Shown piece after piece: positions 14,036 through 20,573 of a stretch of 24,085 bases of DNA; the stretch's first letter is position 1, and each line of letters begins with the position of its first letter. Location of the stretch: positions 1 through 24,085 of the IMG/VR virus record IMGVR_UViG_3300023442_000027; one strand, written 5' to 3'. The notes under the pieces were generated by a model. The model was given only the letters and a program-made list of their open reading frames with translations, was not told the origin of the DNA and did not search any database. Made by a program: the position numbers and the translations under genes. The stretch comes from a virus.

Positions 14036-14194
14036 ATGTTGAACAAACCGTTTGAATTCAAGCGTAAGAAAACAGTAGTTATGAAAACTAGAGATTTATA
14101 TCATAGCCGTCCGATTAATTCTATGATGTGGTTGATTAGGACTAATAGTTTAAGTGAAATTAGATCAAAAATGAGTAAAAAACGAACTCGTTAA
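14036..14194 (+). CDS. Small very basic protein (52 aa)
   Basis: ATG 14036 follows ACAGGAGA (14023-14030) and a strong promoter. The product starts MLNKPFEFKRKKTVVMKTRD and ends RSKMSKKRTR, with Lys/Arg making up roughly a quarter of residues and few acidic ones. That suggests nucleic-acid binding or an inhibitor of a host protein, as with many early phage genes. No family is recognised. Confidence 0.6.
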   Translation: MLNKPFEFKRKKTVVMKTRDLYHSRPINSMMWLIRTNSLSEIRSKMSKKRTR

Positions 14195-14228
14195 AACAGA
14201 TAATAACTAACAGATTGTTTAACGACAT

Positions 14229-14267
14229 GTTGTTGTTTGGAGTTGTTGTTTGGAGTTGTTGTTTGGA
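14229..14267 (+). repeat. 13-bp tandem repeat, three perfect copies
   Basis: GTTGTTGTTTGGA at 14229-14241, 14242-14254 and 14255-14267. It lies in the ~170-bp gap between the small basic gene and the next gene, before the promoter at 14302. It could be an iteron-like protein-binding site or simple slippage. Confidence 0.85.
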
Positions 14268-14301
14268 TAGGTATATTTGTATCATTAGCAGAATAAATAT
14301 G

Positions 14302-14330
14302 TTTACTTTTGACTAAAAACTAAGTATAAT
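14302..14330 (+). promoter_or_regulatory. Phage sigma70-like promoter (TTTACT-17-TATAAT)
   Basis: TTTACT 14302-14307 and TATAAT 14325-14330, spacer 17 bp, 36 bp before ATG 14366. Confidence 0.75.
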
Positions 14331-14365
14331 ACGTTATACAAAAATGTTACAGGAGAATTAAGAGA

Positions 14366-14830
14366 ATGTTTATTGAAATAAACAACAAGGTTATCAATTT
14401 AAAAAACGTGAGCAATGTTCATATTTTGGAACGCAAGAACCGAATTATTTTCAACATGAACTATTCGGTTCAGATTAAAACAAACCAAGGCATTCAACGA
14501 AATGTTAGTGATTATGTTTATTGGGACGCTCAGAACGACGAAGATATGAATAGAAATATTCAACGCTTGAAAAACAACGAAGCATTTTCCAGTATGTTTT
14601 TATCTGGTGTTGACGATAATGTTTGGATCAACATCCACGAAGTTAGCACAGTTAAATTCATTGATGGAAAAAACCGTGTTATTTTCAACTTGAGTCATCC
14701 AATTACATATAACGACAAAGACAGCGTCCAGCGAATTACATCAGATTTTGTGTACGTGGATTGTGCGACACCTGTTAAATATAGAAAATACGTTGAATGT
14801 GTAGTTAATAGTTTGGGCGTGTCATTATGA
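14366..14830 (+). CDS. Protein with an internally duplicated beta-rich domain
   Basis: The 154-residue product consists of two similar halves. Residues ~5-56 contain INLKNVSNVHILERKNRIIFN and end in QRNVSDYVYWD. Residues ~80-133 contain INIHEVSTVKFIDGKNRVIFN and end in QRITSDFVYVD. The pattern of short strands around KNR(I/V)IFN resembles a small beta-barrel or PH/Sm-like unit, which would make a pseudo-dimer. No family is recognised. It has its own promoter, a GGAGAATTAAGAG ribosome site, and a 4-base ATGA overlap with the DsbA-like gene, so the two are coupled. Confidence 0.7.
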   Translation: MFIEINNKVINLKNVSNVHILERKNRIIFNMNYSVQIKTNQGIQRNVSDYVYWDAQNDEDMNRNIQRLKNNEAFSSMFLSGVDDNVWINIHEVSTVKFIDGKNRVIFNLSHPITYNDKDSVQRITSDFVYVDCATPVKYRKYVECVVNSLGVSL

Positions 14831-15120
14831 GTGGTGTAGCCCCTGGTTCAGTTCAAGAAGCCCAAGCTAATGTTGAAGAGTTTGCAATTCAACTGTTGAT
14901 TAAATTACAAGAGAGAAAAGCAATCGACAACGATATTAAAGAACTAAAACAAACCTTCAAAGAGGAGGGTGTTCCGGTTCAAATAGTCGCTGGTATTATC
15001 AACCGAATCAAAGCTGATAAGAAAAAGTCAGAATCTGAAATTTTCGAAGCTGAAACTATCCGTGAGTGGTTAGAGCTTAATACTAAAATTGACGACTCCA
15101 TCGGTATGTTAGTAGATTAA
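14827..15120 (+). CDS. dsbA: dsDNA-binding protein, T4 DsbA-like / GapR-DUF2312-like
   Basis: The 97-residue helical protein includes IDNDIKELKQTFKEEG, VAGIINRIKADKKK and IFEAETIREWLELN. The last part matches the end of T4 DsbA (DVFEAETEEVVELYD), and the middle resembles the GapR/DUF2312 arrangement of helices. T4 DsbA binds double-stranded DNA and aids late transcription. In T4 it lies beside rnh; here it is two kilobases downstream of rnh and primase. The start overlaps the upstream stop (ATGA). The assignment rests on a short motif and size, so it is moderate. Confidence 0.55.
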   Translation: MSGVAPGSVQEAQANVEEFAIQLLIKLQERKAIDNDIKELKQTFKEEGVPVQIVAGIINRIKADKKKSESEIFEAETIREWLELNTKIDDSIGMLVD

Positions 15121-15198
15121 ACGTGACGTACGTTGGATTATATTTACAGTTGTTTAATCTATGGTCGTGTGTGTATAAATGTTCAAAGGAGGTTCTCA

Positions 15199-15492
15199 TT
15201 GGAAAATAACAGTGAGAGCCGCTTTTGTGTGGATTGTGAATTTTTTCAAAATCGACCTTCGTACGAAATTAGGGGTCCCCTGTGTTTGAATGACCGTTAT
15301 GTATCTTTGAAATTGACAAATCTAGTAATGGGTGACAGTGTGAGCAGGACATATTGTAGAAGTGCTAGAGGTACAGGTGGAAAATGTCAAGATGGGTTGT
15401 TTTTTCAAGCGCGTGTTAGTTTTTTTAAACGAATCAAGTTGATGTTTAGTAAACGAATAAAAAAAAAGGAGACTCAACAACATGTTGTATAA
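15199..15492 (+). CDS. Small cysteine-rich, probably zinc-binding protein (TTG start)
   Basis: AAAGGAGG (15186-15193) stands five bases before TTG 15199, so I place the start there rather than at an upstream TTG (15133) without ribosome site. The 97-residue product begins MENNSESRFCVDCEFFQ and has further Cys in GPLCLND, SRTYCRSA and GGKCQDGLFFQ. Five Cys within ~60 residues in C-x2-C and spaced single positions suggest one or two zinc sites. The C-terminal ~25 residues are basic. A TATAAATG box at 15174-15181 could be a weak late-type promoter. No family is recognised. Confidence 0.6.
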   Translation: MENNSESRFCVDCEFFQNRPSYEIRGPLCLNDRYVSLKLTNLVMGDSVSRTYCRSARGTGGKCQDGLFFQARVSFFKRIKLMFSKRIKKKETQQHVV

Positions 15493-15631
15493 AAACGAAA
15501 CTGAAGTAAAAATTGGTGATATGTGCATGTTGGAGAACGGGAAAGTAGTAGAATGTAACAATCAATTGTTCCAAAAAGGTAAACATGAAATGACTAAAAT
15601 CGTGGACAGAACTTTGATTAAATTATCTTGA
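15482..15631 (+). CDS. Small hypothetical protein (49 aa)
   Basis: ATG 15482 follows AAAAGGAGA at a good distance inside the end of the previous gene. The 49-residue product starts MLYKNETEVKIGDMCMLENG and ends DRTLIKLS. It looks like a small beta-barrel (GDMCMLENGKVVECNNQL). The stop overlaps the start of the next gene (TTGA), so the two are coupled. No family is recognised. Confidence 0.6.
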   Translation: MLYKNETEVKIGDMCMLENGKVVECNNQLFQKGKHEMTKIVDRTLIKLS

Positions 15632-16317
15632 AGAAATATTTAAAACACACACCTTATTCTTTCTCTAAATTAAACACCCACCACCAATGCAACCGTAGGT
15701 TTAAATACCAATATTTGCTAAAGTTACCTCAGGAGAAAACAGACAGAACTTCCTTGTTAAAAGGGTCTGCGATACATTCAATACTTGAACATTATCCGTC
15801 AAAAAGCACACACAAACTAGCTTCGAAGTACCAGCACATCGTCGATTTATTCGTACAAACTAAAATTGGGAAAAAATACCTAAATGCGACATCGACACGC
15901 GAGTTAAAATTAGCGTTTAGCAATGATTTGAACTCAGTAAGTTATTTTGACAAAACAGCTTTATTTCGCGGAGCTGTTGATTTGTTAACTGTGATTGATG
16001 AAATTTTACACATATGTGATTATAAAACTGGTAAGTATAAAGAACAAAAGTGGCAAAATTACGACCAACTGATGTTTTACGCTATTTATTTCTTCAACGT
16101 GTATCCTAAAATCAACACGATTAAACTAAGTTACATATACGTAGAACATGACCTGGAAAATGAACTAACATTAACCAGAGAACACTTGGTCAACTACACT
16201 TCCGAACTGTTTAGTAAAATCAAAGCCGCTGAAACTGACGAAACCTTTGAAAAAAATATTTCTAAATTGTGCGACTGGTGTCCTTATCGAACAGCCTGTT
16301 CTGAAAATGTAAAATAA
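15628..16317 (+). CDS. Cas4/RecB-like PD-(D/E)XK nuclease with probable Fe-S cluster
   Basis: The 229-residue protein starts at TTG 15628, overlapping the preceding stop. It has the motifs of the Cas4/AddB-type exonuclease group: SFSKLNTHHQCNRRFKYQY (C21), GSAIHSILEHY, GAVDLL (D118), CDYKTGK (D131, K133), and an NYDQLMFYAIYFF helix with Gln and Tyr. C215, C218 and C224 (C-x2-C-x5-C) together with C21 match the four Cys that hold the 4Fe-4S cluster in Cas4. Such enzymes resect DNA ends. In a T4-like genome the role may lie in recombination-dependent replication or host DNA degradation. No CRISPR array or other cas gene is present in the window. Confidence 0.8.
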   Translation: MKKYLKHTPYSFSKLNTHHQCNRRFKYQYLLKLPQEKTDRTSLLKGSAIHSILEHYPSKSTHKLASKYQHIVDLFVQTKIGKKYLNATSTRELKLAFSNDLNSVSYFDKTALFRGAVDLLTVIDEILHICDYKTGKYKEQKWQNYDQLMFYAIYFFNVYPKINTIKLSYIYVEHDLENELTLTREHLVNYTSELFSKIKAAETDETFEKNISKLCDWCPYRTACSENVK

Positions 16318-16351
16318 ATCTTTGTTGTTTTTAATTCATTGACTTAGTTGT

Positions 16352-16359
16352 TATAAATA
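16352..16359 (+). promoter_or_regulatory. T4-late-like promoter box TATAAATA before the capsid gene
   Basis: An exact TATAAATA at 16352-16359, 41 bases before the capsid start and separated from it by AGGA-type leader sequence. Late structural genes of T4-like phages are expressed from this box. Confidence 0.7.
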
Positions 16360-16400
16360 CATAATAAATATGTATTTTTATATACACAACGAGGAAATCA

Positions 16401-17297
16401 ATGGTTAAAATTGTAGAAAACACGGTAGGTCCTGCTGATATTAACATAGCTACTACTGACGAGAACTTGACAGTTGAGCAGATGTTTCAACAAGTTAAGT
16501 TACCTTCTTTAGGACGTGAGATTTTCTCAGTTCAACAAATGCACGGACCTACAGCTGCTTTGTTCAATGTTAGAAACAGAGTTGCTCAACCTGGTAACCC
16601 AGTAACTCTAACAAACGCTAATGATTTCCAACTATTCAGAAGCGAAGTTGCTTGTTACCCAAGCGTTGCTATTTCAACAGGCGTGACTCAAGAAATGATC
16701 CAAGATTTGAGAGCTCAGTATGGATTAGAAGCTAATAAAATTATCGGTTCTTTGTTAAGAGGGTTGGCAAACGAAGCAGAAAATGCACACACTTTGGCTT
16801 TTTTAACGTCGAACTCTTTAGTAGGGCCTAGTTTAACATTATCTCCAGCAGTTCGAGCTAACGCTGAGTTGACTTTGTTCACAGTGACTAAAAGAGTACA
16901 AGAGCTAGTTTTGAAAATAAACTCGATTGGGTTGAGAACATTTGAGGCGTTTGCAGTTTTACCGGCTCAAGAATTAGCAGGTGTTATGTCTTTGGCTAAT
17001 TACGCACAAGGTGAAGTTCGAGAAAATAATTCTAGTCTTTTTGTAGCTAAAATTGGAAAAACTAAGTTTTACTTAAATCCAGACCCTTTGAGTACCACAG
17101 CTTATGTAGGTCTGTTAGACCCTTTGAATATGAGCAAATCAAGTGGTGTGTTCTCCCCTTACGAAGAAACTGTGGTTAACGGGGTTAATCCAGACACAGG
17201 TGCCGAACATTACCACATTTACAACCGTTACGCAATCACAGCTTCTCCTTTGCATATACCAGGTGAAGAAATGTTCCATCAGTTTAACATAGTATAA
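16401..17297 (+). CDS. Compact capsid protein of the T4 gp23/gp24 group
   Basis: The 298-residue protein has gp23 landmarks in order. FSVQQMHGPTAALFNVRN corresponds to the QPMxGPxGxVFxxR segment of gp23, and TQEMIQDLRAQYGLEAN to LAQDLRAVHGMDAD. IGKTKFYLNPDPLSTTAYVG corresponds to the GGKYRVYIDQ strand, and SSGVFSPYEETVVNGVNPDTG to GIYYAPYVALTPLRGSDP. These are HK97-fold parts. T4 gp23 has 521 and gp24 427 residues, so this version lacks the N-terminal propeptide region and an insertion. It may be the major capsid protein, a vertex protein or a paralogue. The late promoter and GAGGAAATCAATG start support strong late expression. Confidence 0.75.
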   Translation: MVKIVENTVGPADINIATTDENLTVEQMFQQVKLPSLGREIFSVQQMHGPTAALFNVRNRVAQPGNPVTLTNANDFQLFRSEVACYPSVAISTGVTQEMIQDLRAQYGLEANKIIGSLLRGLANEAENAHTLAFLTSNSLVGPSLTLSPAVRANAELTLFTVTKRVQELVLKINSIGLRTFEAFAVLPAQELAGVMSLANYAQGEVRENNSSLFVAKIGKTKFYLNPDPLSTTAYVGLLDPLNMSKSSGVFSPYEETVVNGVNPDTGAEHYHIYNRYAITASPLHIPGEEMFHQFNIV

Positions 17298-17313
17298 AAC
17301 AGGATTAAAACAT

Positions 17314-17583
17314 ATGAACTTTTCATCGATGTTATCAGAAACTTCAAAAGTCCCATTAGAGGGGATTAGCGAGGTTAGAATGATCGAAGCTTCCGAAACT
17401 AACGTTCGAGAATCACCAAAAGACTTGTTAAGAGCTGCTGGGTTTAAAATCAAAACGGTTACGCCGACTAGCTTTGGAGTTGAAATTGAATTTGCAACTA
17501 AATACACAGATGAAGACATCCAAGACGTGCTTGCAGATTTTAACATTAAACTAAAAGGTAAATCTGTATTCATAGTTGATTAA
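17314..17583 (+). CDS. Small hypothetical protein downstream of the capsid gene
   Basis: The 89-residue product begins MNFSSMLSETSKVPLEG and ends KLKGKSVFIVD. It sits 16 bases after the capsid stop and is probably co-transcribed from the late promoter. The ACAGGA ribosome site is weak. The C-terminal half has an alpha/beta pattern (SFGVEIEFATKYTDEDI, DVLADFNIKLKGKS). No family is recognised. A head-related role would fit the position, but nothing in the sequence proves it. Confidence 0.6.
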   Translation: MNFSSMLSETSKVPLEGISEVRMIEASETNVRESPKDLLRAAGFKIKTVTPTSFGVEIEFATKYTDEDIQDVLADFNIKLKGKSVFIVD

Positions 17584-17588
17584 ACGTT

Positions 17589-17616
17589 TTGCTTAATTGA
17601 ATTATTATTGTATAAT
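17589..17616 (+). promoter_or_regulatory. Sigma70-like promoter (TTGCTT-16-TATAAT) of the large helicase gene
   Basis: TTGCTT 17589-17594 and perfect TATAAT 17611-17616 with a 16-bp spacer. A ~50-base leader with AGAAGGAG follows. Confidence 0.6.
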
Positions 17617-17675
17617 ACCGACTTAGGATTCATCACGGCGTAATATCTCGTCAGAAGGAGCTTTTAATTTCACAC

Positions 17676-20372
17676 ATGAACGGCACACAACGTGACAAAA
17701 CTACAAAAATAACAATATTCCACGCAGACACTAAGAAAAAAATTCCATACTCTCCCTTTGGAGATAAGACTTTTGTTTTTGAAACGGTTGAAGTTAAAAG
17801 TAATTTGGAATTTTTCAACGTGTTAGCTAGCCGGTTCATTTTGAACATCCCTTTGGATTTACAAGAACCAATTCGCACATACAGACGGAAGAAAAACCTA
17901 GATGAATTTTACTCCAGTTGTGTTGATTATTTAATTTTAGACATAGATGATGTGTTTACCAAAAAAGGTAAAGATTCAGTAGTTGATTTTTTCAGAGAGT
18001 TCAAAGTAATTTTAGGAGCTTCTAGGTCTTACAACGGAATCGATAATTTCAGAATGAAAGGCGTTTTGTTCACAGAACAGATGTCTTTTTTAGAATGTAA
18101 GCGTGTTTTAAAAAACATCCACTTGAAGTTGAGAGATTTTTGCACAATCGACGAACATGTAGGTAGGAAGACTACTTTAAACGCTCCGATGTTGAGAAAT
18201 GATGTGTTTTTTAACAACGAAATTGGATCTTTGTACTCACCTGCGGAAACCCCCGAAGTTTCTAAAATAGACAAAGTTAAATCTAGCTATTCTAAAGGTG
18301 TCAACGGGACTCAAGTACACACAACTAAGCTAAACGTGCAGAATTTAAAAGGTGTTAAAGTTAACACTATCAACCAGTTGTGTTTGAAAGCTTTTGAATC
18401 TATGGGATATACCGCCGTTAAAACTAACGAAAATGGATCTATAACTTTCAAACACACAAGTGAAGTTAAATCAATAGGCGGGTATTTTTGGTTTAAAGAA
18501 TCTCCTTACACTATGCATCACTTCAACTCTTTAAAAACTGTCGAAATATACGACACCATTCGAAAACTACCAAAAGCCAAAGAGTTGATGAAAACCAACC
18601 TAAACTACTCAGATGAGTTTGAAAACTTCAACACTTCCACTAAAGTAATTCAAGTAAATCAAAAATATCTGTCCTTAACTCCAGACGTTAAATCAGCCTG
18701 TTCTGAATTTATAAGTGCTGAAGGAGGTCTGTTCAGTGTTCGTTCTCCTATGGGGACTGGAAAATCAACGATCATCCACCACTTGATTAAAGAAGCTAAC
18801 AATCAAGATATGAGTGTTTTGATAATAACTAACCGAATTTCAGTAGCTAACGACTTTAGTGAAAAATACAACGTTAAAGTTTACAACCGAGACCAATACA
18901 ACATCGGAGATTCTTTAATTTGTCAATTCGACTCGCTCTGGAAGTACAATATTAGATTGTTCGACGTTGTTATTATGGATGAGTTCATAAGCCTTATGAT
19001 GCACTCTAGAAGTAACTTGAATAATTCAAATTTAAACATTAGTAAATTTTTCGGTTCTTTTAATAAAAAGTTAATAATAGCAGATGCTTTTTTAACAGGG
19101 TATGAAAATTTCCTACTAAGCAACAAAACCGAAAACGTCCATATGGTTGATAATCTATACAGGGATTGTGTCGGGTTGAACTTATATGAAGATTTTAACA
19201 ACTTCGTTAAAGATTTGGTTGAAAAATGCAAGGTTGAAAAATGCACAGTTTCGTGTACCTCTTTGGGTTTTTTAAACTCACTTCAATTGTTGTTGCAAAA
19301 CAAAGGCGTAAAGGTAGTCACTTTAACTGCACAAACCCCAAAAAGCACAAAACATTTGTTGTATGAATCGTTCAAACAGCCGACTGCCAAATACGACGTT
19401 TTAATATACAGCCCAACTTTAACGGTTGGAGTTTCTAACCTAAACACAGTTAACACACATTGGCACTTTGACAGTTCTATGAGCACGGACGCGGTTAGTT
19501 CAATTCAGATGATTAAACGAACTAGGAAAGTTAAACAAATCAACGTGTTTATTAAAGAAAGAATGAACTATATCAAAACTACATATAACACCATCAAAGA
19601 TGAATATATGAACAACATCAGTAAAAACATAGACCAAAACTTCCTCTATGAAATCGACGACTATGGTGAAACTGTCCTTTCTAAAAATGGCAAAAAAGCT
19701 ATCAAAATAGACGTTTTTAAAAATGTACTGGAGTTTAACCACAAAGCAGCTACCGTTTGGCTTATGAAATACCACTTTGCTAAAAATCCAAACATAAACA
19801 AACAGACGTTTGAAAGCAACATCCTTAGCAAATATACAAAAATGATAAAAGCTAACTCAAAACTCGTTAAAAATTCAGCAATCACTGAATATTTAACTTT
19901 GAACAACCTGCAAAGAACTCAACTAATCGACGACACCTCAGCTGATAGAACTTTGCAAATATTAGCCGATATGGACGATAAAATTAAACTAACCTGCCCA
20001 GATGAAATAAGACAAAAAATCATAGAACAGTCCATTAAAGATTATATGTTTTTGGACAAATGCAGAATATTCAAACACGTCAAACAATACACAAATAAAG
20101 AAATAAACTCAGAAGATGTAAAATACCTAATTCAAGAATCTGTAATCAACAACAAAGATGTACTTGGAACCTACAACAACTTGCTGAAATTCGGACAAAA
20201 TCCAATATTACCCTGGTATCAACAAAAATACATTAATAAAAACAAACGACTAAAATCAATCCTCAACGAATGTGGGTATAAAGTGCAAACTAAAAATAAC
20301 TTCAAAACTATCGGATACCGAGCCTACGTTGTTGACGAAAATGTAAACGTGTATTTTGAATATATCAAATAG
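17676..20372 (+). CDS. UL9/origin-binding-type SF2 helicase with possible primase-like N-terminus
   Basis: The protein has 898 residues. The middle part matches the herpes-type origin-binding helicase family: SPMGTGKSTIIHHLI (Walker A, ~357-371), ITNRISVANDF, QFDSLWKY, VVIMDEFISLMMH (DE of motif II at ~434), YDVLIYSPTLTVGVSNL, then SSIQMIKRTRKVKQINVF (motif VI). The N-terminal ~200 residues contain YLILDIDDVF, SRSYNGIDNFRMKGVLF and IDEHVGRKTTLNAPMLRN, reminiscent of archaeo-eukaryotic primases, though the usual His is absent. A role in starting or unwinding replication is inferred. The start is odd: AAGGAG (17655-17660) is 15 bases from ATG 17676 but only 6 from in-frame ATT 17667, so ATT may be the true start (three residues longer). 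Confidence 0.7.
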   Translation: MNGTQRDKTTKITIFHADTKKKIPYSPFGDKTFVFETVEVKSNLEFFNVLASRFILNIPLDLQEPIRTYRRKKNLDEFYSSCVDYLILDIDDVFTKKGKDSVVDFFREFKVILGASRSYNGIDNFRMKGVLFTEQMSFLECKRVLKNIHLKLRDFCTIDEHVGRKTTLNAPMLRNDVFFNNEIGSLYSPAETPEVSKIDKVKSSYSKGVNGTQVHTTKLNVQNLKGVKVNTINQLCLKAFESMGYTAVKTNENGSITFKHTSEVKSIGGYFWFKESPYTMHHFNSLKTVEIYDTIRKLPKAKELMKTNLNYSDEFENFNTSTKVIQVNQKYLSLTPDVKSACSEFISAEGGLFSVRSPMGTGKSTIIHHLIKEANNQDMSVLIITNRISVANDFSEKYNVKVYNRDQYNIGDSLICQFDSLWKYNIRLFDVVIMDEFISLMMHSRSNLNNSNLNISKFFGSFNKKLIIADAFLTGYENFLLSNKTENVHMVDNLYRDCVGLNLYEDFNNFVKDLVEKCKVEKCTVSCTSLGFLNSLQLLLQNKGVKVVTLTAQTPKSTKHLLYESFKQPTAKYDVLIYSPTLTVGVSNLNTVNTHWHFDSSMSTDAVSSIQMIKRTRKVKQINVFIKERMNYIKTTYNTIKDEYMNNISKNIDQNFLYEIDDYGETVLSKNGKKAIKIDVFKNVLEFNHKAATVWLMKYHFAKNPNINKQTFESNILSKYTKMIKANSKLVKNSAITEYLTLNNLQRTQLIDDTSADRTLQILADMDDKIKLTCPDEIRQKIIEQSIKDYMFLDKCRIFKHVKQYTNKEINSEDVKYLIQESVINNKDVLGTYNNLLKFGQNPILPWYQQKYINKNKRLKSILNECGYKVQTKNNFKTIGYRAYVVDENVNVYFEYIK

Positions 20373-20380
20373 GAAACTAC

Positions 20381-20479
20381 GTGGATAACTCAAGAGCGTT
20401 TATAGTAGAAATAACTGTTAAAAACCAACAAAACAAACCTTTAGCCGTTGAGATTAACGAACTAGAACCAGACTTGTAA
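20381..20479 (+). CDS. Very small acidic protein (32 aa, GTG start)
   Basis: GTG 20381 follows AGGA (20371-20374), which overlaps the stop of the helicase gene. The product starts MDNSRAFIVEITVKNQQNKP and ends EINELEPDL, stopping at TAA 20477. Spacing and codon use look real, but nothing identifies a function. Confidence 0.4.
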   Translation: MDNSRAFIVEITVKNQQNKPLAVEINELEPDL

Positions 20480-20539
20480 CTAAGCTTGGAGTTTTTAAAA
20501 TACAAAAATTGTTTTAAACAAGCATACATGATATCTAAC

Positions 20540-20547
20540 TATAAATC
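20540..20547 (+). promoter_or_regulatory. Possible late-type promoter box (TATAAATC) before uvsW
   Basis: Seven of eight bases match the T4 late box, 27 bases before ATG 20574. T4 uvsW is a late gene, so the position makes sense. Confidence 0.4.
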
Positions 20548-20573
20548 AACCATTCATTTTAATTTTTTAGACT

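Noticed and set aside
15628-16317. CRISPR-Cas locus
   Set aside because: The Cas4-like gene stands alone. No repeat-spacer array or other cas gene is seen, and direct repeats in the window are coding or short iterons.
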